Of a stretch of 64,000 nt of DNA, positions 1 to 10,774 are shown in pieces. The notes below the pieces were generated by a model that saw only the letters and a program-made list of their open reading frames with translations, was not told the origin of the DNA and made no database searches. The first letter of the stretch is position 1; every line of letters starts with the position of its first letter. Source of the stretch: Cololabis saira (Eukaryota > Chordata > Actinopteri > Beloniformes > Belonidae); the NCBI RefSeq assembly GCF_033807715.1, contig NC_084590.1:36855505-36919504 (forward strand). The letters run 5' to 3'. The translations under genes were made by a program, and so were the position numbers.

Positions 1-427
1 ATCTCGTCATATCAGACGGTGAGGGTTCACGCACCGCATCGGTAGTACGAGCCTTTTCCTCTATTCACCTTATTTCATCATTTAGCATTTTGAACGATCA
101 AGTAATAATAGTGCAACTATTAACTAATACAAATTTTGCAAATTTAAACATAAATTTCAATTAAATAAAAACAGCAGCTCAACTTACAATACCCAGCAGG
201 CATGTAAACGAATAAGAAAATAAACGTGCAACAGTGTCATAAAGTAAGGTCAGTAATGTGCTTTTTAGACTGTACTTCTTACTTACTTACTTACTTCTTA
301 CTGTCCTTTACTGGCTTAAATAAATGTAATAAAATGTTTGTGTTTGAAGTGACCTACAATCTTCCTCTTCCTGAAACAATATGATAGGGCTCGGTTTTCG
401 ATCACTGATCGGATCGTGACATCCCTA
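1..427. mobile_element. Right end of a hAT-family DNA transposon
   Basis: The stretch ends in GATCGTGACATCCCTA at 412-427. This is the reverse complement, with one mismatch, of the left terminus TAGGGATGTCCCGATC of the complete hAT element at 24292-25269. Like that element, it carries a GATCGGATCG motif just inside the end. The left end lies outside the window, so length and target duplication cannot be read. It lies in an ilk intron or upstream of ilk. Confidence 0.5.
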
Positions 428-1876
428 CTTTCTAAGTCACTTGCAAAATCCAGGCACTTTTCCATCATCATGGATAGTCATAATGCAGCTGTTGACTGGA
501 TGTGGTTCCGGCTAGATGTGCCAGACCTAAAAGACTTTTGTACCAATCAGTAATGTACACCCAGGTAAATCAACAGTAGGACCTAGATTTGAATTATTGA
601 ATTGAATCAATCAAGTACCCGGCATTAGTATATTTGGAAATGTAGTCAACTGACTCTTCATTGAAACAACTAGTTGTTTCATGTCAAACTATGAATGAAA
701 AAGTTGAAGATCTAATTTTTTACAGAGTCTCTCTGTAATTCTGTTATTTGTCTTTTTTTTATGAAAACACAGTCATTAACTTCATAATATTTCCTTCTCA
801 CGCTGGAGTGTGAGTCTGAAAGCTCATAAAACCACAGAAGTCCGCCTTTGGGGAGTTTCTCTCTCTAGCAAAAGCTAATTAGTTTTTAGCATTTGGCCGT
901 CTGGTCTGAGAGGAAATTGCCCTTTGAGTATGCCAGCCAGCCGGCCGCATAGATAGATGACTGTTATGGGACTGGGAGTCTCTGTGGAGGTCTTGATTCA
1001 GTTTTGAATTGAGCTCTTCAGGATGTGCGAATACAAGTCGATTCACTGTGGCGGCAGGACAGAGGCTTCAAATTCCTGCAGCTTCATAATGCTCCTCAGT
1101 TCTCAGACCCTTTCATCATGCTATCTGCCCACTCAGAATTTCAGAACAAGGGCATAACTTTATTAACCAGAGCACGGGGTTTGTTGTGATGCTTGCAGTG
1201 AGGTTCATATTTAGTAGCTAATTTTTAAGAGAGCCGCGTAAATAATCATAACAGTCCAGCTGTTTTAGAGGAAATCAGAAAGAGAATAAGGAAAGGCAGT
1301 GGGAGGAAACTTCAGAACAAAGACGAATTTGACCATGAGACCAAATTAGTGGAGAACAGGAAGCTCCCTCATGGCAGCTGGAGTTTGTGTCAGCAGCACT
1401 GCCGGAGGATGTTTGCAGTTTCTTCCACCCTTCACTTTTTCATTGACCCTCTGTCACTCTGCACCTTGTGTCTCTCAATCTCTGTCTTGATCTCTATGTT
1501 ACTGATGCACTTTGTCATGAGCTCTGACAGCCACATGTGTCACTGTTGGTGTCAATGACACGGAAAGTGATGAATGCCAGAAGTCTGTTTAGCTGCCATC
1601 TCAGTCATGGTTGCATCAGCTTCCTTTTGAATTAGGAAGCAGAAGTAGTGCCAAGAAGCTTTTTTGAAGGTGATATTTTTAGTCCTTAAGGAGGAATGCT
1701 CCATAAAAAAGCTTCTGCCTCTACAATTTAGCTTTGTTATTCAAGCTGTACCGCAGAGATGTTTGCACAGAACAAATTCCTGAATTCATACTGTGCAAGT
1801 TTTTATGCCGTTTCCCTCTGATGTGTTAAACATGTTTGTGAAATGAGCTGACTGCAATGCTCCTCTGTCCCCGCAG
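428..1876. other. ilk intronic DNA, no exon seen
   Basis: This is the intron before the first visible ilk coding exon. I looked for the 30 N-terminal ILK codons (start MDDIF in the human protein) and did not find them, so that exon is probably upstream of the window. A short inverted repeat (AGAAGCTTTTTT near 1656, AAAAAAGCTTCT near 1705) is the only structure noted. A 69-codon open frame at 1349-1558 has no recognisable content. Confidence 0.6.
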
Positions 1877-4800
1877 AGATGACCATGGCTTCAGCCCGCT
1901 CCACTGGGCATGCAGGGAGGGCCGCTCCAGCGTGGTGGACATGCTCATCATGAGAGGAGCACGCATTAATGTCATGAACAGGGGAGATGACACGCCTCTG
2001 CACCTGGCTGCCAGCCATGGGCATCGCGACATAGTGGGAAAGGTAGTAGTAATAATAATAATACTGTAATTTAGCAGAGGCTTTTATCCAAAGCGACTTA
2101 CATCTGACAGAACAAACACACAGGGAGCAATTAGGGTTAAGGGCCTTGTTCAGGGGCCCAAGGTGGTTCATCTTGGTTGCCATTCTGGGGCTTGAACTTG
2201 AACCCCTCCTCTGTAGCCACTAGACTACCACTCCCCAGGTAGGTTTTATGTACACACAAGGGAGCCACAATACTGGAAATTATTTTTTCCGGGTCCTCTC
2301 ACTGATGGTGTATCACAACAGAGATGATCGTTAGAACAAAGTTGATTATTTTCAGCATTGGACTGTGAAATGAACTAGTGAATCTAACACCAGTCACAGT
2401 CAGAAACGGCTGTGTCTCAGCAAATTTGTTTCAACATACGATGTTACGAAATGATGTAATTTACAGATCAGCTATGAATACAAAAAGTCTTGTCAGATCT
2501 TGCTGTGAAGATGCTCACGTGTGATTTATAAAACATGCTTGATGCCGCCTAACAAGCAGTTTTAATGCAACACAAGTTTTAACGGCTCACTGAAAGTTAT
2601 TGGGAAAAGATCGCTCCCTAAAACACTACAGGTATTGTAGTGCTCGCCAAAGCACTCCCTTTTCTCTGATTGCATTAATTTGCATGTAGGAATGCTGAAG
2701 TGATGTAACAGCCAGCTGCGAATTATGAGCAACTGAAACTTGCAGTGTAAATCCTCCATTGGAGGTGAAGTTTATAAACACGGGACTTCAAATCGATCTA
2801 TTTTGAAGTAAACATTGAGAACTGTTGTTTGAATAGATGATATTTACAAATGGAGTTCTGTGAACTATGATCAACTACAGTTCATACCGTATTGCCATAT
2901 CTAAGAGTTCCTCCATCTGTTCTCCAAAAGAAATAGTTTTTGAAACCACAAATTGTGCACAATCCGAAGCTGCAATTCTTGTCACAATAAAGGAACTCCC
3001 CTGTGTGTCATCACACGCTTTTACATTACGTATTAGATAAGTGGCTTTAATAAGAGATCCATTTTGTTCCATTTTTCTAAAGTGACATCAAATGTGTGGT
3101 TTTTCTTAAGAGGCATTGTGCAGTTCAGCATTCAGACTTCCTTTTTGGTGAGCGGTACATTTATTTTACTAACTTATGTGGTTAGTTTAACAACAACAAG
3201 ACAAAGTGATGTGCTAAACAAATGTAAGAGTTATTAATGACTGTTTATGGAAGAAATATAAAGATTGTTTGAATGTCAGTGTTGCCTAGAGAGTTGTTGA
3301 CATAAAGTGAGGCTTCTTTCTGCAGGGTGTCTGATTTTAGACTAGCTGCTAGGCAGCTATAGAGTTTAATATTAGGCATGTCTCAATTTCTCTGGTATGT
3401 GTCCACAGGCAAAACAATCTTGCACAATCTTTTTTTTTTTGCCAGCTTTAAGGTTCATCTCTGTATATAGCCCAAACAAGCTCTGACGAGCTTGTTTTTC
3501 TTTTTCATCTGATCCCGTCTCTCCTTCCTTTAGCTGATCCAGTGCAAAGCAGACACCAATGCAGCCAATGAGCACGGGAACACTCCTCTGCATTATGCCT
3601 GCTTCTGGGCTCATGACCAAGTGGCTGAGGTTGGTGTGCCCCCTGGTGGTGATACAATTAAAAGTGGTCAGTTTATATCCATGTCAAATTGTCATGTATG
3701 ATTTGAACCAGGACCTTGTGAATAATGGTGGTCTGGTGAGCATGTGCAACAAATATGGGGAAGCTCCTATGGACAAAGCCAAACCTCACCTCCGTGAACT
3801 CCTCAGAGGTATCTTAACGGCCTATTACAATGGATTTGTTTCCCACTTAGGGTTACATTTATAGTATAAACTGTTAATGTTTCTGATTTGTTTCATTCAA
3901 TAGGTTTTTTCAGGTTTTTAAAACTTGTTTTTCCTTCCAGAGAAAGCAGAGAAAACAGGTCAAAGTTTGACAAAAATTCCCTTCAAGGACACATTCTGGA
4001 AAGGCACCACCAGAACCCGACCCCGTGAGTCCCGACAACTCATAAATCCAATATACCACGTTTTGACTTGGTCACAATGCTTCATAAAAGAAATAAAATA
4101 TATCTCATTGGCCTGTCATCTGGGCTTTTGATGAATTTACTATGTTCTGCCTCCTTGGTCTGCATTTCTCCTTAGTCATTGCTGAAGTTTGCTTTCATTT
4201 TTTATTTTTAGGCAATGGCACTTTGAACAAACATGCAGGCATTGACTTCAAACAGCTCTCTCTGCTTTCTAAAATAAATGAAAACCAGTCTGGAGAGGTA
4301 CTCTCACATTCTTCCTGCATTATTTGTGGCTTATATTCATGCACAAATGCTGATGGTGGTACGTGCCCTTCTTTTTAATTTCACTATATTGATTTCTCCT
4401 CTGCAGCTTTGGCAAGGGCGCTGGCAAGGAAATGAAATTATTGTCAAGGTGCTAAAAATTCGGGACTGGACCACAAGGAAGAGCAGAGACTTTAATGAGG
4501 AATATCCCAAACTCAGGTAAATTCTGTCTTAATAAATAAATATATACGGTAAATAAAAGCCTCTCATTTTTGTTGTTGTGACCATCATGTGTCTGTTTAT
4601 GATGTCTTGAACCAAACTCTGTGTATAATTTATTATGGAGGGAGGTGACTCCCACACCAGGCATCTGTTTATGTCAAATCCTCTGTGTGTTTGTCTCTTT
4701 TTTGTCCATCTCTCCCCTGACCCTCCCTCTTTCACTTCATCCCAGGATATTTTCACACCCGAATGTCCTACCTATGTTAGGAGCATGTCAGTCTCCTCCC

Positions 4801-7800
4801 GCCCCTCACCCCATTATCATCACACACTGGATGCCTTATGGCTCCCTCTACAACGTGCTGCATGAAGGCACTAGTGAGTACTTCCATACTGGTCACAAAC
4901 TCCGTACTTGTCACTGGTTCTGGTGATTCGTAGGAATTTGTTTATTACACTGCAGCGTTTGTCATTAAGTTTTCATCAATTTTATGTGAAGTCATGATTT
5001 TGCTGTATTTCTGTAAAGAGCTTAAAAGCAGAGTGGCCTAAAGCTGTTGTTACTTGATTCTCATCCTCCTGTCAGACTTTGTGGTGGACCAGACACAAGC
5101 AGTAAAGTTTGCCCTGGACATTGCATGTGGAATGGCTTTCTTACACACACTTGAACCTATGATCCCTCGCCATTATCTTAACAGCAAGAGTGTAATGGTA
5201 AGAGGTCTAAAGGTCATATACCTGTCCAATTGTCATGGATGATTATATTTCATATTAATTATTTTACCGGTACTTAAAAAACATACAAAAACAACATCTG
5301 AACGTGTCATCTGAATCAGGTTTGTTTCTTCCACAGATAGATGAAGACATGACAGCAAGGATCAGCATGGCTGATGTCAAGTTCTCCTTCCAGTGTCCTG
5401 GCAGGATGTACTCGCCTGCATGGGTAGCCCCTGAGGGTATGCATCACTCACTGAACACAGATCCAAAGTGACAACCGCAGTAACACGAGCCCAAATGAGA
5501 ATGATGGATGCAGAGATCTTCATATTGTCTCTGAGCCAAATGTAATTTGGAGCTGATTTCCCCCTTGAGATACACTGAAATTCAAGCAAGTAAGAAAAAT
5601 AAACGTATTATACAATATGGAAAGAAAAACAGTACCAGCAGTGACGCAAACAATAATTGTAATCTCCAGGGAAGGTTTAAGCTTTTCAGGATTGTGTGGA
5701 TTTGTCGTGACCAGTTACAAAGAGACCACGTCCACATAGTGTATGAACGCTCTCAAACATGAAATGGAGAGCACAGATTAGTTCTATTCAGACTGAAGTG
5801 TACACATCTAAATTTGAATGGACGTAACAATGCACTCAGTAATTTCAAAGATGGAAAAAGCAAAGGTTTGAGAGGCCATATGGTGCTCATAGAAAAGAAA
5901 ACCCCTCAGGTCACCAAAACCTGGCTACATGGCATTCCCAGGATCATCATGTTTCCTGTCTTTCTTCTTTATGCTTTTTATTAAATTCCCTTTTAATTAA
6001 AGAGGAAATACCAGAATATAATTACCTGTATGTATATGGTGGCAAAATAAGCTTAATTTGTATTTTAATTGCTGGATAGATTGTACCACTTTTGTGTCAC
6101 TTCTGGAATAATTGGGATCATAATTTGGTTTGAAAGAGGAGAAGGCATTTCTTTTGGGCACAGAGGAGGATGTCATGATTCAGTCACTGATGTGCCTGCG
6201 GAGAAGAGGGAGCTTAAGAAAAATAAACTGCACGATGTGAATGTCAGGTAGCATGATAGAGGGACGAGATGTAATCTAGTTGTTTTAAAGAGCACTTCCA
6301 TCAGTCTGCACTGATTTATCAAGAAAAATTACAGGGTGTCGATCCTTACATTTACTCTCTGCATCTGTGATGTGAATCAGAGCTTGTTAAGAGTTCTACG
6401 TTTTATCTCCATGCATTCGGTTTCCATAGCAACACACACTACAGCAGCTATATCAGAGATTAAAACCCCAAAAGACTTGACTGTGGATGGTTTAGTGGGT
6501 TGATAAAGCACTTTAAAAATCTGCTCATGAATAACAGCTTGTAGTAGAGTTGTCTCATCATATGGCTTTTTTTGTTTGAGATTTTTGTTTGAAATCACGG
6601 TTTCTCTGTGTGTGCTCACGGTAATGAATTCATGATGTAAATGTCATCTGCACTAGTCTGAGAGAGTCTAATGTATCTCTCCCTAGCCAACTAAGTGCAA
6701 TGCAAAAATATGCAAACCTGTATTTAAATGCACTCACCCACACACCTGGAAAAATCCTGCTTTCAAAAAAAAAGACAGGAAGCAGAAGAACATGATTGCT
6801 TGTTTTGAGGACCTTTTTTTTTTTTTTTTTTTTAATTAAAAAAACAAAAGCCATTATCAACATCTCTATGTATATCACATTTTAATTTAGAGGGACTTTC
6901 TACTTGATTAAGTTTTTCTGAGTAAAAATGTGTCAGATGTTGCATACATGGCAACTGCTTAACTAAACGGCACATCTGTTCAGCTTTAGGAATGTTTCTA
7001 CAGGAAAAGAAGTCACCACCAGGACTGAACTAAGAAAAGCCTCCTATAATAAAGGTCCTGAAGTGATTATGTCTCAGCGGTTTGCCTTCTCAAACCCATT
7101 CTGTAAAAAAGCTTCTCATTTCTTAAACAACTCAGGCTGTTGGACACATTGTGGTGCCGTGGAGAGATGCTGCTCTGTTTCAAAGGGTCTGTATTCAGCA
7201 TGATGTAAGCAAAACTAAAATAAAATAAGGGCTCAGCTGACTTCCTGAATATACAAAAATGATCAGGTTTACGGTACTATTAATAGGTTTTTCCTCTTTT
7301 GGGTGGTCTTGATGTCACACTCCTATTTTAGTGTACTCCTTAGAGTTTATTCCTATTCAGACAAAATAGTTTTGTTGTTTTTCTTAATTACAGAAAGTTG
7401 AGGTGCCCAAGGTGTGTCGTTTAGGTCACTGTGTGAGCTTCATTTGCTTCTGTTTGTGGTTTCCAGCTCTGCAGAAGAAGCCAGAGGATATCAACCGTCG
7501 GTCAGCTGACATGTGGAGCTTTGCTATCCTGCTGTGGGAGTTGGTGACCAGGGAAGTGCCGTTCGCTGACCTGTCCAACATGGAAATAGGCATGAAGGTT
7601 GGTGATATGTGCAAATGCAGATGAATATAAATTTCCCAGTTTATTAGCATAACTTTCAGGAAACATTTGTAATCTTACTAGTTGAATGCATTCACTGACT
7701 GTTTGGGATTTTTAGGTTTCCTTGGAGGGTTTGAGGCCGACAATCCCCCCAGGCATCTCACCACACATTTGCAAGCTGATGAAGATATGCATGAATGAAG

Positions 7801-7865
7801 ATCCAGCTAAAAGGCCTAAATTTGACATGATTGTGCCAATTCTAGAAAAGATGCAGGACAAGTGA
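1877..7865 (+). CDS. ilk: Integrin-linked kinase (ILK) pseudokinase, 5'-partial, 11 coding exons
   Basis: ILK is a scaffold at integrin adhesions that binds PINCH through its ankyrin repeats and parvin and paxillin through its kinase-like domain. Exons, all with AG/GT borders: 1877-2042, 3534-3629, 3712-3808, 3941-4024, 4212-4297, 4407-4516, 4746-4873, 5076-5197, 5337-5436, 7467-7597, 7716-7865. Phases join without a stop and give 422 residues, exactly human residues 31-452; codons 1-30 lie upstream. Ankyrin repeats are clear ([29 protein letters not shown]). The kinase-like domain follows, with the conserved lysine in [12 protein letters not shown]. The catalytic HRD loop is replaced by PRHYLNSKS and the DFG motif by ADVKF, as known for the ILK pseudokinase. 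It ends in ILEKMQDK and TGA. The lysine and both degenerate motifs match the family, so this is a functional gene rather than a pseudogene. Confidence 0.97.
2049..2240 (-). mobile_element. tRNA-derived SINE in ilk intron
   Basis: Read on the minus strand, it starts with a tRNA-like head: an A-box-like TGGTAGTCTAGTGG and a B-box-like GGTTCAAGTTC. A body follows, then the tail GTCGCTTTGGATAAAAGCCTC, which is widespread in fish SINE and LINE tails, and finally an ATT-repeat end. In + orientation the ATT repeat lies directly after the ilk donor site at 2043. The family name is not assigned. Confidence 0.65.
5437..7466. other. Large ilk intron
   Basis: This is a 2-kb intron between the exon ending in WVAPE and the exon starting at the LQKKPED block. 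It is AT-rich with a poly-T run near 6813-6835 and short chance open frames. No repeat with identifiable ends and no RNA gene was seen. Confidence 0.7.
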
Positions 7866-8630
7866 AACACCTCAACTCTCCCTTATTGAACTGGACACTG
7901 AATACCTGGATATCTTATCCCAGCTATGACTCTGATATGGTTGTGTGGTGCTTACCAGTATTGCCTTAAATTTTTCTGCTATCACAGTATTCAGTGCCAC
8001 TGTAGCTTCTGATTCTGAGTTCAATAGCTGTCACTCCGTTCATATTGCATTTTTCTTCCTCACTCAATGTGATATTATGTTTTTATTACTGTCTATCACT
8101 GTCTTTGCCACTGCTTTGTTAATATTGTCTTTGCAGAACTTGGTATTGGTTGTCCATCTTTGAAACTGTAATCATGTCGAGAAGTACAATCTCTCTAATG
8201 ACTGAACCTGTGGAGGTCAGCAGATGTCTGCTGGAATGAACCAGTGGATTTATTTACTTATTTTATCCAGAATCACATTGGACTTACTTTTAAGAAATAA
8301 CTATCTTAAAGTAACTGTTGTGGTATAATGTAAGTCAGTTACTTTCTTAACCCACTTCAGTCCAACTCACTGTCATGTGGGGGGGTAGAACCTGTACGAG
8401 TGGTTAATGAGCAAGAGGAGGAGAACACTGGACACATCGCCAGTCCATCTCACATCTGCCCTATAATGGTTACTTAAAATTAAAGAGAATATAAATTAAC
8501 CCAAAGCTTGTTTTGTGGAAAACATTTTGTCAATGCTTGTTGTTTTAGTGACAAACTAGAATGCAATGAGCAAGCATGTGGAAAAATAGCATGTAAGGTG
8601 ATTAATAAAAGTCTGCGTTTGATTGTTCAA
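7866..8630 (+). other. ilk: ilk 3' UTR with polyadenylation signal
   Basis: The sequence after the TGA at 7863-7865 has no coding continuation. A canonical AATAAA lies at 8604-8609 in ATTAATAAAAGTCTGCG, so cleavage is expected near 8625. The stretch around 8360-8465 resembles repeat-derived DNA (ACATCGCCAGTCCATC). The exact 3' end is inferred. Confidence 0.65.
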
Positions 8631-10284
8631 ACTACAGCACGAGCTTGGCTTGTTTTAACCATTGTTTTCTGATCATGTTCTTTAAGTGGCTACACAAACC
8701 TTTTCTGCAAAAACTTGACATTTCCATTCTGGAGATATTAAGTTCAAAAGGCATTTCAAGGTCGATGAAACTGTTTTATATGTATTGTAAACATTGTATC
8801 ATTTAATTGTTTTCATTTAATCTCAACATTTCTTTTTCCCCTTGTTAATTTAAATTCTGGTAATGTTGAACAAAAGGTTTAAGCAGCCTCTTTCCAGATA
8901 TGTTATTGTGCTTATTTCAGAGCATATCTAAATGTCTGGGGCAGATATGCTCTGTTTTCATAGGTGTGAAACTGCTGCCACCGTGGGAATATTATGGGTT
9001 AAAATTGCATCCTGCAAATTGTTGCTTTTTTCAGTTTTGTAATTTCATTCTTGGAGTCCATCTGACTTTATATCCAGAGTCATGAGTTGTTTCCTTTGCC
9101 TACTTTGTTTCTTTACCTCTACCTGCTTGCTTGTTTGTGCTGAATCACATGGTTGAAGCCAAATTCAAGAATGACTTATACAGATATATGTATTTATATA
9201 TACAGTATATTAAAATGGTACAATATGGACAACTTGAATGTGTCAGGTGTGTCATTTGTAGTGGAAGCTCGACACAATGGGTGAATGGATTGATATGTAA
9301 GGAATTATAAGGCAACATCAAATTTGAAATTGCTTATATTCAAGTGTGGACCAGCACACTTTGATTTTTCTTTTATTTTTTCTCCCCTCCATACTAGATT
9401 TAGACTAAACTTGTGAAACTAGAAACTGGATGTTCACAACCGCTTGCTTCAGAAATGTAAAAGGTATATAGTTAGTTGTATTCGTGGTCCTGCACAGGAA
9501 ATTAACTCACAATAGATTTAATCGAAAGTATTGTAGGTATTACAACTAGATGAGCATTGTTTTTGTTGGTATCGTCCAAACTAAAAGTTTAAACCATTAT
9601 GCAATTACTCAAAAATTAAGCATGTGAATGTGTGTCTGTATCTGTGTGTGTGCGTGTACGTATGTATGTGTGTATATGTATAGCTATGTATGTGTTTATG
9701 TATGTATGTATGTATGTGTGTGTATGTATGTGTATGTTTATAAATACTCACACTGCTAAATAACATTATTATTATTATTATAATATACTGTAATTATACT
9801 CACACACATACCAATACATACATACATACACATAGTTGAATATTTCTATATATTTGTACACACATGCCCATATAAATATACTTATTTAGACTGTCTCTAT
9901 TAACCGCATATTTAAATGTATATATAGCTATATATACACACATAATTATTATATAATTACATGTGTTATATAATGTGTTATCATTATATAAAATATTATT
10001 ATATATACCGTTTGTTTTAGGCTTGTGCATGTTTGAGACAAATAAAAATCAAATCAAATTAAGTCATGAGAAATAATGGCACAAGATTTTTTTGCTAGTA
10101 ATGACAAGAAGAATCTTGTCCCACTGGCAGATTTTCCTACTTATTTCAAGTGAAAATTTACTTGAAACAGGCGAAAATTGTCAAATAAGTTATTTTTCTG
10201 GTGATGACTGTAAATGTTGAAATAACAGTAAAACCACATTCATTGATGAAATGACATAAGAGATGGAAAGGGGGGATGGCAGTT
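8631..10284. repeat. AT-rich spacer with TG/TATG microsatellite
   Basis: Intergenic DNA after ilk. It holds imperfect TGTG/TATG repeats at about 9620-9745 and an AT-rich low-complexity stretch to about 10010. No gene was seen. Confidence 0.6.
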
Positions 10285-10513
10285 TTACAGGGGGGGGGGG
10301 GGGGGGGGATTTGGATCGTTTTTATTTCGGGGGGGGGGGGGGGGTGATTTGGACCGTTTTACGGCGCCGCCATGATGGATCTGCCCGTCCGCGTGACGTC
10401 ATCACGTACATCAAAGAGATCGTTTTTTCATGTTGGGCGGGGCCTCTGACGTAATTAGTTCAGCGCTCACCAAGGTTACCAACGTTCTCACAACATTCCA
10501 TAGTGGATTGAAC
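10285..10513 (+). promoter_or_regulatory. GC-box/CRE promoter-like region with two long G-runs
   Basis: Two runs of G (19 at 10290-10308, 16 at 10329-10344) are embedded in two copies of a GATTTGGAYCGTTTT unit. Downstream lie a perfect CRE (TGACGTCA, 10394-10401), a GC box (GGGCGGGGCC, 10435-10444) and a CRE-like TGACGTAA (10447-10454). The CpG content contrasts with the AT-rich spacer. Position and orientation fit a promoter for the coiled-coil gene that follows; this is inference from motifs. Confidence 0.45.
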
Positions 10514-10761
10514 CTTCAAGACGCTACCTGTTGCAAGACTCTCTGGTGAAAACCACGTCTAACGACTCGGAAAACACTTAGAAAACGCTACAGAAATTCA
10601 AACTTACATTTACTGACACATTTCAAACCGTATATCTTGAATTCTTCAAGACACGACCTGTTGCAAGACTCTCTGTTGGAAACCACGTCTACGACTTGGA
10701 AAACACCTCAGAAAACGCTTCAGAACTTCAAACTTACATTTACTGACACATTCCCTACCGT
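10514..10761 (+). repeat. Two-copy 130-bp tandem duplication in the gene leader
   Basis: Copies at 10514-10631 and 10644-10761 share long blocks such as CTGTTGCAAGACTCTCTG and CAAACTTACATTTACTGACA. They differ by substitutions and small indels, one of which (TTAG versus TCAG) makes a stop in the first copy. This argues that the leader is untranslated and that the protein starts after it. Confidence 0.8.
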
Positions 10762-10774
10762 GTTGATCGCAGAA

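Noticed and set aside
1857..2069. Independent small gene starting [12 protein letters not shown]
   Set aside because: It is the ilk ankyrin exon read through its splice sites; the true exon is 1877-2042.
2049..2240. Functional tRNA gene
   Set aside because: A-box-like and B-box-like text is present but no full cloverleaf; the tail and simple repeat show a SINE.
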